Under the pieces are notes generated by a model. That model did no database searches. It was not told where the DNA came from and saw nothing but the letters and a program-made list of their open reading frames with translations. A program made the position numbers and the translations under genes. A stretch of 64,000 nt of DNA from contig CACWMK010000005.1 of the NCBI GenBank assembly GCA_902761905.1, positions 1 to 64,000 on the forward strand, written 5' to 3'. The first letter of the stretch is position 1, and each line of letters begins with the position of its first letter. This document shows positions 1 to 9,281 of the stretch, piece after piece. This DNA is from an uncultured Prevotellaceae bacterium. Its GTDB lineage: Bacteria > Bacteroidota > Bacteroidia > Bacteroidales > Bacteroidaceae.

Positions 1-115
1 AAAAGTACAAAATCAAATCTCGAAAAAATAACATTCGCGTAACTCATTGAAAATAATTAATTTAAATCATGTCTGAGAATTTTTCTTTGGACAGCAGTGC
101 TAAAACTTATATAAT

Positions 116-3076
116 ATGAAAAAGCTATCGCTCACATTGCTCAGTCTGGTTCTGTTCATTGGCATAGCCCATGCACAGGGTCAGAGACCTCAACGACAAA
201 GAGGCAGTCTGAAACAGCAGGTTCAGAACAAGCAGAAAATGAACTATGATGAATTCGTAAATGATGCAAATAAAAAATACGAGGAATTCCGCGACAGCGT
301 TAACAAGAAGTATGCCGACTTCATGGAGAAGGCTTGGAAAGATTATCCTATTGAGGACGCCGTTGACCGTCCAAAGGAGGATGATATCAAGCCAATAGAA
401 TACGACAAGATGACCGACGAGATCTATCTTGAAGAGCTAAAACGTGAAGAGGCCGAAAAGAAACTGGCCGAAGAACAGAAAAAACGCGAAGAGGAGCAGG
501 CTCGATTAGCTGCCGAAAAGAAGAAGCAGGAGGAAGATCAAGCCCGACTGGCTGCCGAAAAGAAAGCTCAGGAGGAAGAGCAAGCCCGACTGGCTGCCGA
601 AAAGAAGGCTCAGGAAGAAGAGCAGGCACGTTTAGCTGCTGAAAAGAAGGCTCAGGAAGAAGAGCAAGCTCGTATAGCCGCCGAAAAGAAGGCTCAGGAA
701 GAAGAGCAGGCTCGGATAGCTGCCGAGAAGAAAAAGCAGGAAGAAGAACTGGCCCGTATAGCTGCCGAGAAGAAAAAGCAGGAGCAGGAACTGGCTCGTA
801 TAGCTGCTGAAAAGAAAAAGCAAGAGGAAAAAGAGGCTAAGCTAGCCGCTGAAAAGAAAAAACAAGAAGAAAGACAAGCCAGACTGGCTGAAAAGAAAAA
901 GCTAGAGGAAGAAAAACAAGCTCAGCTAGCTGCCGAGAAAAAGGCACGCGAGGAGGAGCAGGCTCGACTAGCTGCCGAGAAGAAAGAGCAGGAAGCCGAA
1001 AAAGCCCGCATTGCTGCCGAAAAGAAAGCCCAGCAAGAGGAGCAGGCAAAACTGTTGGCCGAAAAGAAGAAACAAGAGGCAGAGCTGAAGCGCCTGGCCG
1101 ACCTAAAGAAGCAGCAGGAGGAACAGCAGAAGGAGCTGGAGAAACAGCAGAAGAAGGCCGAACTGGCCAAGTTGATGGCTGAAAAGAAAAAGCAACAGGA
1201 GGAAGAGAAACAAGCCTTGGCTAAACAGAAAGAGCAGGAGCGCCAGCAGAAGTTGTTGGAAGAAAAACAACGCAAGCAGGAAGAGCAGGCTCGACTTTTA
1301 GAGGAGAAACAGAAGAAACAGGAAGAAAAAGCCCGCCAGCTTGAGGAAAAACGCAAGCAGGAGGAAGAGCGAGCTCGCCAAATAGCTGAAGAAAAACGTG
1401 CACGCGAAGAGGAGCAGGCTCGATTAGCTGCCGAAAAGAAGGCTCAGGAAGAGGAGCAGGCACGCTTAGCAGCCGAAAAGAAGGCTCAGGAAGAGGAGCT
1501 TGCACGCATCGCTGCTGAAAAGAAAAAGCAAGAAGAAGAACAGGCACGCATAGATGCTGAGAAGAAGAAACAAGAGGAGCAGGCACGCTTGCTTGCCGAG
1601 AAACAGCGCAAGCAGGAAGAGAAGGCTCGTCTGCTGGCCGAAAAGAAGCAGCAGCAGGAAGAGCGCCAGCGCCTGTTAGAGGAGAAGAAGCGCAAACAGG
1701 AAGAGCAAGCACGACTGCTGGCCGAAAAGAAAAAGAAACAGGAGGAAGAGTTGCGCCTGTTAGCCGAAAAGAAGAAACAGCAGGAGGAGCAGGCACGCCA
1801 GCTTGCCGAACAAGAAAAGAAGCAACAGGAACAGGCTCGTCTGTTAGCAGAGCAGAAAAAGAAGCAACAGGAAAAGCAGAGCAAGGCCATCGAGGCTGTT
1901 GTTGTGCCTGTTGTTGTTGAGGTCAAGCCTCAACCCAAACCCCAGCAACCTATCATAGAAAACAATGAGTCGATGGCCACAAGTGCATTCGAATACTATG
2001 GTACTCCTATGAAGGTTAGATGGGGTAATGCCGAGAAGTTCAAGCTCAGCGGCACATCAAAGAAGGAGATCTCCGAAGCATTCGTTGAGCTCACATCCAA
2101 GGGATATACCAACTTGGTTCACGACTGTCTTGAGTTGCGCAAGGAGTATAAGCTTTGCGACTGGGCTTACTACAAGATGCTTCAGACCATCTCCGAGCAG
2201 GCTTGCGGCAAGGGCACTAACGAGGCAGTGTTCCTCCAGGGCGTATTGCTCAACCAGTCTGGTTATCAGATACGCTTCGCACTCGAGGATAACAGCAAAC
2301 TGCATGTAATGTCTCGCATGGACGGATTCCCATACGACCGCGGCTATTTGGTAGCCGATGGTAAATTATTCTTCCTGATGGACGGATGCAAGGCCAAGAA
2401 CCTCACAGTCTGCGACGCCGCTTATCCTGGCGAGCAGATGATGAGTCTTGGCGTACCAGAGCAGCCTGAGTTCAAGAAGAATCTGTCAGACAATCGCACC
2501 GTTATATCACGTTTCGTCAACGTGAAGGCCGACATGCAGATGAACAAGAACCTGATGGACTTCTATACCGACTATCCTACATCTTATGATGGTAAGGACA
2601 TGATGACCCGATGGGCATTCTACGCCAACACCCCAGTAGCTCCTGAGGTTAGAGATAAGGTTTACCCACAGCTGAAGGAGCAAATAGGTAACGCTCCGAA
2701 ACTGATGGCAGCCAATATGCTTCTTAACTGGGTTCAGATGGGTCTCACCTATGCATACGACGAGAAGGTATGGGGTCACGACCGTGCATTCTTTGCCGAG
2801 GAGAGTCTGTTCTATCCATTCTGCGACTGCGAGGACCGTTCTATCCTCTTCTCACATCTTATTCGCGACCTGCTCGACCTTGATGTCGTGCTGGTTTACT
2901 ACCCTGGTCACCTCTACACAGCAGTTTGCTTCAACGAGGACGTAACTGGCGATTATATCATGGTCAACGGCAAGAAGTTTACTGTTGCCGACCCAACCTA
3001 TTATAACGCCAACGTGGGTAAGACTATGAGTAAGATGGATAATTCTAAGGCTAAGGTAATTCTTCTTAAGCGCTAA
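116..3076 (+). CDS. Secreted coiled-coil protein with C-terminal transglutaminase-like domain
   Basis: A signal peptide (residues 1-20, ending AHA/QG) is followed by a short Q/R-rich stretch and then, from about residue 105 to 630, some 37 tandem copies of a 14-residue E/K/Q/A repeat (type EEQARLAAEKKAQE, two heptads each), which predicts a very long continuous coiled coil. A Pro/Val linker leads to a globular C-terminal domain. Its end has the order Cys905 (FCDCEDRS), His932 (PGHLY) and Asp959 (VADPTYY), the usual transglutaminase/protease triad order. The protein is probably exported and could act as a periplasmic or surface strut carrying a cysteine peptidase-like or merely binding domain; activity is inferred from the triad only. 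The next gene starts 4 bp downstream, so it heads a three-gene operon. The 14-residue repeats are 42-bp DNA repeats and are prone to length change. Confidence 0.82.
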   Translation: MKKLSLTLLSLVLFIGIAHAQGQRPQRQRGSLKQQVQNKQKMNYDEFVNDANKKYEEFRDSVNKKYADFMEKAWKDYPIEDAVDRPKEDDIKPIEYDKMTDEIYLEELKREEAEKKLAEEQKKREEEQARLAAEKKKQEEDQARLAAEKKAQEEEQARLAAEKKAQEEEQARLAAEKKAQEEEQARIAAEKKAQEEEQARIAAEKKKQEEELARIAAEKKKQEQELARIAAEKKKQEEKEAKLAAEKKKQEERQARLAEKKKLEEEKQAQLAAEKKAREEEQARLAAEKKEQEAEKARIAAEKKAQQEEQAKLLAEKKKQEAELKRLADLKKQQEEQQKELEKQQKKAELAKLMAEKKKQQEEEKQALAKQKEQERQQKLLEEKQRKQEEQARLLEEKQKKQEEKARQLEEKRKQEEERARQIAEEKRAREEEQARLAAEKKAQEEEQARLAAEKKAQEEELARIAAEKKKQEEEQARIDAEKKKQEEQARLLAEKQRKQEEKARLLAEKKQQQEERQRLLEEKKRKQEEQARLLAEKKKKQEEELRLLAEKKKQQEEQARQLAEQEKKQQEQARLLAEQKKKQQEKQSKAIEAVVVPVVVEVKPQPKPQQPIIENNESMATSAFEYYGTPMKVRWGNAEKFKLSGTSKKEISEAFVELTSKGYTNLVHDCLELRKEYKLCDWAYYKMLQTISEQACGKGTNEAVFLQGVLLNQSGYQIRFALEDNSKLHVMSRMDGFPYDRGYLVADGKLFFLMDGCKAKNLTVCDAAYPGEQMMSLGVPEQPEFKKNLSDNRTVISRFVNVKADMQMNKNLMDFYTDYPTSYDGKDMMTRWAFYANTPVAPEVRDKVYPQLKEQIGNAPKLMAANMLLNWVQMGLTYAYDEKVWGHDRAFFAEESLFYPFCDCEDRSILFSHLIRDLLDLDVVLVYYPGHLYTAVCFNEDVTGDYIMVNGKKFTVADPTYYNANVGKTMSKMDNSKAKVILLKR

Positions 3077-3080
3077 GCCT

Positions 3081-4286
3081 ATGAAGGCGTCATTCTGGAA
3101 TACTGTTAAAACGTGGATTCGTCAGCGTCGGAGACTGGTAACACTCTCCGTGCTGACGAGCACGGTTATCATCATATTTACTTATGTGATGGGCAACTCG
3201 GGCTACCCGCTTCCAGGAGAGACTGGCGCACTCAAGCAGATTACCGACTACAAGAAGTTCCTGGGTATGCAGATAGGCAATGTGCCCGATAGCATACTCT
3301 TTATCAACGTTCACTACGACAAGATGCTTATCCCCTACGAGGAGAACGAAGTCCCTGTAGGCAACATGGTAATCACCGATCGCGAAAAGCTGTTGCAATT
3401 TCTAACCAAAGCTAAGGAGGCCAACAACTACCGCTACATCTTCATGGATGTATTCTTCGAGGAAGGGATGGAGACCGAGTACGACTCGGCACTCTTCAGC
3501 ACCATCAAGTCGATGGACCGCCTTGTAATTCCCAAGCACAAGGGTTCCAATATGGTTGACAGCACCCTATACCAGAAAGCATCTAATGCCGATTATGCCA
3601 CCACATGGCAGGCACTCAGTTTCTCACGTTATCAGTACATCCACGACGAGGATGAATCTGTAGCACTCAAGATTTACCAAGACCGCTTTGGCTCTACTAT
3701 AAAGAAGCACTTGGGCGGGCTATGGTATACCGACAACGGCCGGCTCTGCCAGAACAGCGCCACCCTGCTGCTGCCTATCCGCATCACAGGCAGCCTGCTC
3801 GATGAGGAGGGTCAGGCTCGCGAGCGCAACTACATCTATCTGAGTGCCGACTTGCTCGACCTCGACGAGGTTATGCCTGTAAGCGAACAGATTGACGACA
3901 AACTTATCGTCATCGGCGACTTCAACAGCGACGTACACTCTACGTTCCTTGGTTCGCAACCAGGTTCTTCTATTCTGTTCAATGGATATATCGCCCTGTC
4001 GCAAGGAGCTCATCTCGTCAATTGGCTCTATATGGGTATACTGTTTGTAATCTATATCATCATCGGACTATTCTACCTGTCGGGCCATTCGTTCTCATCT
4101 ATGTGTATGAACCCTTGGCTAAGTATCGTGCTATCGTTTGCCAGTACGGCTACGGTATTCCTGATAATAGCCCTTGTAGCCAGCTGGTTCGATCTGGCAT
4201 TCAATATGTGGGTGCCAACCACCGTTTACTCTCTCTACGATACCTTCATGCAGAAATACAACATCTATAAAAATAAAGCGAAATGA
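3081..4286 (+). CDS. CHASE2-domain membrane protein without an output domain
   Basis: The N-terminus has one membrane segment (about residues 18-38). A large extracytoplasmic region follows that resembles a CHASE2 sensor domain: regularly spaced strands such as SILFINVHYDKML, YRYIFMDVFFEEG, LVIPKHKG and KLIVIGDFNSDVH. Two membrane segments lie near the C-terminus (about 312-336 and 346-372). In characterised CHASE2 proteins the membrane part leads into a kinase, cyclase or adenylate-cyclase-like output; here the protein ends about 28 residues after the last helix, so no such output is fused. It lies 4 bp after the coiled-coil gene and overlaps the next start by 4 bp (ATGA), which suggests translational coupling and a shared envelope role. 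The CHASE2 assignment is by pattern and is moderately sure. Confidence 0.7.
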   Translation: MKASFWNTVKTWIRQRRRLVTLSVLTSTVIIIFTYVMGNSGYPLPGETGALKQITDYKKFLGMQIGNVPDSILFINVHYDKMLIPYEENEVPVGNMVITDREKLLQFLTKAKEANNYRYIFMDVFFEEGMETEYDSALFSTIKSMDRLVIPKHKGSNMVDSTLYQKASNADYATTWQALSFSRYQYIHDEDESVALKIYQDRFGSTIKKHLGGLWYTDNGRLCQNSATLLLPIRITGSLLDEEGQARERNYIYLSADLLDLDEVMPVSEQIDDKLIVIGDFNSDVHSTFLGSQPGSSILFNGYIALSQGAHLVNWLYMGILFVIYIIIGLFYLSGHSFSSMCMNPWLSIVLSFASTATVFLIIALVASWFDLAFNMWVPTTVYSLYDTFMQKYNIYKNKAK

Positions 4287-4930
4287 AAAGACTACTCTTA
4301 CTCAGTTGCCTGGGCCTGTGGCTCAGCCACGCCAGCGCAGACAATTACAAGGTGCTGTTTATCAACGACGCTAATCTTACCTATAATAACGGAAAAGCCG
4401 TCAAAGTGGGCGACACCTTTACTGATGTGAACGCCATCAAATGGCAGAAAGACAAGCAGGCTGTCAAAGTGTTCAACCTTACCACCAAGAAGCAGATGCT
4501 GATGCTTGGCAAGCAGTATATGCGTAAGACAGGTATGGAGGCACTCATCAGCAGCAAGCGCCTGTCAACCAACGACTTTATGGATACTAGCGATGCTCCT
4601 AAGACCATCTACGAGAAACTGGGCAGCGTGTTCGAAAGTCAGTACGATCTGCTCGATGCAATCGAACTTCCCGCTGATGTAGAACTTAACGACAAGTGCT
4701 ACTTCCAGGCCACTTATAAGTATGGCGACACCATGCTTACCAAGAAGCTAAAGAGCAAGAACGGCAACACCGTAATCCTCGACAAGTCGATCTTCGAGGT
4801 CGACGGCAAGAAACTGGGTCCTCGCGACATTATCCTCTCTATCGAGTACGTAAACACCGAGGCCGGTATGCCTATCTTTGTTAAGGACGGCATCGAGGTT
4901 ACCTATATCCCCGACAACCTCGAGGAATAA
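4283..4930 (+). CDS. Small secreted protein of unknown function
   Basis: A 215-residue protein with a clear signal peptide (residues 1-19, ending SHASA/DN). The mature part begins with a short beta-rich segment (YKVLFINDANLTYNNGKAV) that could be an SH3-like fold and ends in a strand-rich C-terminal half with no cysteine pair or catalytic motif I can recognise. Its ATG overlaps the stop of the CHASE2 gene (ATGA), so it is the last gene of the operon starting at 116. I do not recognise a named family. The operon setting suggests a periplasmic partner of the CHASE2 protein. Transcription would run into the strong stem-loop shared with the end of rnr. Confidence 0.72.
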   Translation: MKRLLLLSCLGLWLSHASADNYKVLFINDANLTYNNGKAVKVGDTFTDVNAIKWQKDKQAVKVFNLTTKKQMLMLGKQYMRKTGMEALISSKRLSTNDFMDTSDAPKTIYEKLGSVFESQYDLLDAIELPADVELNDKCYFQATYKYGDTMLTKKLKSKNGNTVILDKSIFEVDGKKLGPRDIILSIEYVNTEAGMPIFVKDGIEVTYIPDNLEE

Positions 4931-4959
4931 ATAGTCACAAACATCTTACGGTATAAAAA

Positions 4960-4999
4960 AGATTTTACCCTCGCTTAATCATCAGCGAGGGTAAAATCT
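4960..4999 (-). terminator. Rho-independent terminator of rnr inside its last codons
   Basis: A perfect 16-bp stem (4960-4975 with 4984-4999) encloses an 8-nt loop. Read on the minus strand it is followed by a run of U. The upstream arm encodes the last residues of RNase R and the stop codon lies in the loop and the edge of the downstream arm. It can also stop plus-strand transcripts of the 116-4930 operon. Confidence 0.85.
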
Positions 5000-7173
5000 A
5001 GTTGTTTGCGTTCCAGATTGGCGCGGGCCACCTGGATACGTATTGGGTCGCCAAGCTGATACTTGGTGTGATGACGGCGACCGATAATCATATAGTTCTT
5101 CTCGTCGAAGTCGTAATAGTCGTCGCCCAGGTCGCGGATTGGTATCATACCCTCGCAGTGGGTCTCGTCTATCTGGGCATAAATGCCATACGACTGTATT
5201 CCACTGATATGGGCATCATAGGTGTTTCCTATCTTGTCGGCCATAAACTCTACCATCTTATACTTTATCGAGTCACGCTCAGCATTCTGGCTTATCTGCT
5301 CCATATCACTGCAGTGCTCACAAAACTCCTCGTACTTTTCCTTATTAGCCGATCGGGCTCCATCCTGATACTTGGTTAGCAGACGATGAACCATCATATC
5401 GGGATATCGACGGATAGGCGAGGTAAAGTGGGTATAGTAGTCGAACGCCAGACCATAGTGGCCGATATTGTGCACACTATACTTTGCCTTCATCATCGCT
5501 CTCAGTGCCACAGTCTCGATGGCATTCTGCTCGCGTGTTCCCTCGGCCTCGGTCATCAGGGCGTTAAGCGACTTGGTGATAGCACCCTTGGTGCCTGCCG
5601 TTTTAACCTTATAACCGAACTTGGCCACAAACTCACGCAGATTCTCCAGCTTCTGCGGATCGGGTTGGTCGTGTATACGATAGGGCAGCGTCTTTGCCTT
5701 TACGCCCTTCTTAACCTTGCCCACACTCTCGGCAACGGTCTTATTGGCCAGCAGCATAAACTCCTCAATCAGTTTATTGGCATCCTTCGACACCTTGAAG
5801 TAAGCCCTTACTGGCTTGCCAGTCTCGTCGATATCGAAGTGCAGCTCCTCGCGGTCGAATTTCACGCTACCGTTCTTGAATCGTGCGGCACGCAACTTCT
5901 TGGCCAATGCATCGAGTGTTATCAGTTGTTCAGCATTCTCGCCCTTATACGGATTCTTCTTTGTAGCTGCAGGTGCAGGTTCGCCTGTACCATCCTTCAC
6001 GCCATTGTCTTCCAGAATCTGTTGTACCTCCTCGTAAGCGTAACGGCGGTCGCTCTTTATTACGGTATGTGCCAGATGCCAATCCTTGATATTAGCCTCA
6101 TCGTCCATCTTGAAGATTACACTATAGCACAGCTTTTCTTCATCAGGACGCAGCGAACAGATAAAGTTACAGAGTCGTTCGGGCAGCATAGGTATGGTGC
6201 GGTCAACCAGATAGATACTGGTGGCACGTGCAAAAGCCTCCTTATCGATGGTCGAGCCCTCGCGAACATAATGAGACACGTCGGCGATATGAACACCAAC
6301 CTCCCAAAGTCCGTTATCCAGTTTCCTTATCGAGAGTGCATCGTCAAAGTCCTTAGCATCCTTAGGGTCGATGGTGCAGGTAAACACATCACGGAAGTCC
6401 TCGCGACGGGCAATTTCCTCAGCCGAAATGGCCGCATCTATTTTCTCTGCAGCCTCTTCCACATTCTTTGGATACTTATACGGCAGGTTGTACTGAGCCA
6501 GTATGGCGTGCATCTCAGCATTGTTCTCGCCAGTCTTACCCAATATGTCAACTACCGATCCGATGATGTTCTTATGTTCCTGATCGGGCCACTGTATCAC
6601 CTTAACCACAGCCTTGTCGTCGGTCTTTCCGCCTTTAAGTTTACGCTTAGGGATGATGATATCGTGTACAAAGGTTGTGTCAGGAGTAACCAGAAAGGCC
6701 ATATCCTTCTCTACACGCAACTTACCTACGATAGTATCGTGGGCACGCTTAACTATCTCGATGACCATCGCCTCCTTGATATGCTTGTCGCGACGAGCCA
6801 TCAACGATACTTTCACACGATCACCATCCATTGCCGACATCGAGTTTCGCTCGGCCACGAATATAGGTGTACCGCCATCATCGGGCACAAACGAGTTGCG
6901 ACCGTTGGCCTTTCTGTGGAACACCCCCTCCTGCACCTGTGTCTTCAGGTTTAGCTTATACGAGTTGTCGCTAACCTTCAGCAGGAAGTCGTCCCATGCC
7001 ATCTCTTCCATCACATCGATGGCAAGCATTTTCAGCGGATGAGTATCTAGTTTAAGTACCTTGAATATCTGCTTAAATGTAAATGTCTCATTTGGATTAT
7101 GCTGGAACAGGTTTTGCAAAAGCTCGCTCACCTGCTTCTTACCCAGTCGTTTTCCACCTTTCTTCTTTCCCAT
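4975..7173 (-). CDS. rnr: Ribonuclease R
   Basis: A 3'-5' exoribonuclease of the RNB family for structured RNA and mRNA turnover in the cytoplasm. The N-terminus has a helix-turn-helix-like segment (residues 12-60) and cold-shock-type OB domains. The RNB domain starts about residue 265 with the metal-binding motif DPKDAKDFDDAL (269-280) and includes HYGLAFDYYTHFTSPIRRYPD near the end. A C-terminal S1 domain spans about 640-730. It has 732 residues, a normal length for Bacteroidetes. The start codon ATG (7171-7173) is followed by a basic MGKKKGGKRLGKK tail. The gene stands alone. Upstream lies a CAAAGATA box (7206-7213, minus strand) and the iterated palindrome at 7224-7299. Confidence 0.95.
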   Translation of the reverse strand: MGKKKGGKRLGKKQVSELLQNLFQHNPNETFTFKQIFKVLKLDTHPLKMLAIDVMEEMAWDDFLLKVSDNSYKLNLKTQVQEGVFHRKANGRNSFVPDDGGTPIFVAERNSMSAMDGDRVKVSLMARRDKHIKEAMVIEIVKRAHDTIVGKLRVEKDMAFLVTPDTTFVHDIIIPKRKLKGGKTDDKAVVKVIQWPDQEHKNIIGSVVDILGKTGENNAEMHAILAQYNLPYKYPKNVEEAAEKIDAAISAEEIARREDFRDVFTCTIDPKDAKDFDDALSIRKLDNGLWEVGVHIADVSHYVREGSTIDKEAFARATSIYLVDRTIPMLPERLCNFICSLRPDEEKLCYSVIFKMDDEANIKDWHLAHTVIKSDRRYAYEEVQQILEDNGVKDGTGEPAPAATKKNPYKGENAEQLITLDALAKKLRAARFKNGSVKFDREELHFDIDETGKPVRAYFKVSKDANKLIEEFMLLANKTVAESVGKVKKGVKAKTLPYRIHDQPDPQKLENLREFVAKFGYKVKTAGTKGAITKSLNALMTEAEGTREQNAIETVALRAMMKAKYSVHNIGHYGLAFDYYTHFTSPIRRYPDMMVHRLLTKYQDGARSANKEKYEEFCEHCSDMEQISQNAERDSIKYKMVEFMADKIGNTYDAHISGIQSYGIYAQIDETHCEGMIPIRDLGDDYYDFDEKNYMIIGRRHHTKYQLGDPIRIQVARANLERKQLDFTLADD

Positions 7174-7223
7174 AGAATTGTTGTTTATATGTTTCTTTCT
7201 GACTGCAAAGATAGTGTTTTTTT

Positions 7224-7299
7224 CCTACGGATTATACGGATTATACTGATTTTTTAAAATAAATTGCTATAAATTCGTTAAATCCGTATAATCCGTAGG
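7224..7299. repeat. Perfect 19-bp inverted repeat built of 9-bp iterations
   Basis: The arms 7224-7242 and 7281-7299 are exactly complementary, with 38 nt between them. Each arm plus its inner flank reads as about three 9-bp units of type ATACGGATT (left) or AATCCGTAT (right). T-tracts lie on both outer sides. It sits between the divergent rnr and epimerase genes. Similar AATCCGTnnAATCCGT strings are, from memory, scattered in Bacteroidetes genomes. Confidence 0.75.
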
Positions 7300-7310
7300 C
7301 TTTTTTTTCG

Positions 7311-7318
7311 TACCTTTG
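7311..7318 (+). promoter_or_regulatory. -7 box of the epimerase promoter
   Basis: TACCTTTG fits the Bacteroidetes -7 consensus TAnnTTTG and lies 21 nt before the epimerase ATG. No good TTG stands at -33, where the inverted repeat ends instead. Confidence 0.5.
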
Positions 7319-7338
7319 CAGGCAAAATTACAAATGGT

Positions 7339-8334
7339 ATGAAGATATTGATTACTGGTGCGAGCGGATTTATCGGCTCGTTTATCGTCGAAGAGGCCAT
7401 AAACCGCGGGTTCGATACATGGGCTGCAGTACGCAAAAGCAGTTCCAAGGCTTACCTGCAGGATGAGCGTATAAACTTCATCGAACTCAACCTCTCGTCG
7501 AAGGCGCAACTCGTTGAGCAGCTTCGTGGTCATAATTTCGACTACGTGGTTCACGCAGCTGGTGTAACTAAGTGTATCAACAAGCAAGACTTTGCACGCA
7601 TCAATACCGAGGGTACCAAGAATTTTATCGATGCACTCCTAGAACTGCAGATGCCACTCAAGCGATTTGTGTTCGTAAGCAGTCTCAGTATCTTCGGCGC
7701 CATCAAGGAGCAACAGCCTTACGATGAGATCCGCGAATCAGACACTCCTATGCCTAATACCGCCTATGGCGAGAGTAAACTTGCCGCCGAGCAGTATCTT
7801 GACCAGATGGCCTCGCGCGTACCTTATATAATATTAAGACCGACTGGAGTATACGGTCCTCGCGAAAAAGATTACTTCATCATGGCCAAGAGCATCAAGC
7901 AGCACTCCGACTTTGCCGTAGGCTATAAGCGCCAGGACATCACCTTTGTTTATGTGCGCGATGTGGTCAAGGCTGTATTCCTGGCTCTCTACAAGGGCAA
8001 GAATGGCCGCAAGTACTTCCTTAGCGATGGCAACGTGTACCAGAGCGAGACATTCAGCAATCTGATTCACGAAGAGCTGGGCCGCCCATGGTGGATTCGT
8101 ATCAAGGCACCTATCTGGGTGCTCCGTGTGGTGACATTCTTTGGCGAGTACATCGGCCGGATTACGGGCAAGGTTACTGCACTCAACAACGACAAGTATA
8201 ACATCCTGCGCCAGCGCAATTGGCGATGCGACATACAGCCCGCCATCAGCGAACTGGGTTATAAGCCCGAATACGACTTGCAGCGTGGTGTAAAGGAAAC
8301 TATAAAATGGTATAAAGACAACAAATGGTTATAA
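7339..8334 (+). CDS. NAD(P)-dependent epimerase/dehydratase
   Basis: An extended short-chain dehydrogenase (331 residues). The N-terminal Rossmann motif GASGFIGS (residues 7-14) binds NAD(P), and the YGESK motif gives the catalytic Tyr and Lys with an upstream SSLS serine. Such proteins change the stereochemistry or oxidation state of nucleotide sugars, or in some cases act on sterol-like or lipid substrates; the sequence alone does not tell which. The last 10 bp overlap the PAP2 gene, so the two are translated from one message and probably share a pathway in envelope lipid or polysaccharide synthesis. Confidence 0.85.
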   Translation: MKILITGASGFIGSFIVEEAINRGFDTWAAVRKSSSKAYLQDERINFIELNLSSKAQLVEQLRGHNFDYVVHAAGVTKCINKQDFARINTEGTKNFIDALLELQMPLKRFVFVSSLSIFGAIKEQQPYDEIRESDTPMPNTAYGESKLAAEQYLDQMASRVPYIILRPTGVYGPREKDYFIMAKSIKQHSDFAVGYKRQDITFVYVRDVVKAVFLALYKGKNGRKYFLSDGNVYQSETFSNLIHEELGRPWWIRIKAPIWVLRVVTFFGEYIGRITGKVTALNNDKYNILRQRNWRCDIQPAISELGYKPEYDLQRGVKETIKWYKDNKWL

Positions 8335-9281
8335 AGAAAATCTTTGAGATAGAAAAGAAGCCCCGCAAGGGATTACTGGCATTCGAGTGGGCAGTACTGG
8401 CCTATATGGCTTTCACACTGCTGCTTATGCTTATCACATACACCAAACTGCACGACCCTGAGGAGATGCTTTGGGGCAGAGCACGCTTTGTGATAACCAT
8501 GGTGGCACTATGGGGAGTATACAGGCTCATCCCGTGCCGACTCACAATCTTTTTCCGTGTGGCATTGCAACTGATATATCTGTCGTGGTGGTATCCTGAC
8601 ACCTACGAGTTCAATCGCATGTTCCCCAATCTCGACCATGTGTTTGCCGGCTACGAACAGCAGTTGTTCCACCTTCAGCCAGCCCTACTCTTCTCTCAGA
8701 AGATATCCAATGCAGTATTCAGCGAACTCATGCACCTGGGCTACGCCTCTTATTTCCCGCTGATAGCGCTGGTCACGCTCTACTACTTCTTCTATCGCTA
8801 TCAGGAGTTTCTGCGCATAGAGTTCATCATCCTCGCTGCGTTTATGATTTACTATGTCATCTTTGTGTTGCTACCCGTCACTGGTCCGCAGTATTATTAC
8901 TTTGCGGCAGGTGTCGACCAGATAGCCCAAGGCAACTTCCCCAACGTGGGCGATTACTTTGCCACTCACTCAGAGCCGCTCCCCATACCAGGATGGAAAG
9001 ACGGATTCTTCTATCAGTGTGTGGCCAGCGCTCACGAAGCTGGCGAACGACCCACAGCAGCATTCCCAAGCAGTCATGTCGGCATAACCACCATTCTGCT
9101 CTTGCTGGCCTGGCATGCCCGCAACCGCAAGCTTATCTACACCATCCTACCCTTCTACGTACTGATGTGTTTTGCCACCGTCTACATCCAGGCACACTAT
9201 GCAGTCGACGTTATCGGAGGTTGGATTTCGGCAGTAGTTATCTATACGGTTTTGCTTTTTTTATCCAAAAAATTTGTTTAA
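8325..9281 (+). CDS. PAP2-superfamily membrane enzyme (inositolphosphorylceramide-synthase-like)
   Basis: An integral membrane protein of 318 residues with about six helices. The PAP2 signature is present near the end: GERPTAAFPSSHVG and YIQAHYAVDVIGG supply the conserved serine, two histidines and aspartate of the phosphotransfer site. The arrangement (PSSH instead of PSGH, and a long N-terminal part) resembles Aur1-type inositolphosphorylceramide synthases more than simple phosphatases, and Bacteroidetes make sphingolipids; that substrate is inferred only. It overlaps the epimerase gene by 10 bp. The greA promoter begins inside its last codons. Confidence 0.78.
   Translation: MVIKKIFEIEKKPRKGLLAFEWAVLAYMAFTLLLMLITYTKLHDPEEMLWGRARFVITMVALWGVYRLIPCRLTIFFRVALQLIYLSWWYPDTYEFNRMFPNLDHVFAGYEQQLFHLQPALLFSQKISNAVFSELMHLGYASYFPLIALVTLYYFFYRYQEFLRIEFIILAAFMIYYVIFVLLPVTGPQYYYFAAGVDQIAQGNFPNVGDYFATHSEPLPIPGWKDGFFYQCVASAHEAGERPTAAFPSSHVGITTILLLLAWHARNRKLIYTILPFYVLMCFATVYIQAHYAVDVIGGWISAVVIYTVLLFLSKKFV

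Noticed and set aside
387..1926. Several open frames on the minus strand opposite the coiled-coil gene
   Set aside because: They arise from the 42-bp repeats of the real gene; the products are low-complexity Ser/Cys/Phe or Pro/Leu strings with no domain.
5386..6954. A 522-codon open frame on the plus strand opposite rnr
   Set aside because: RNase R on the other strand has clear catalytic motifs over the whole length; the opposite frame has no recognisable domain and follows from codon bias.
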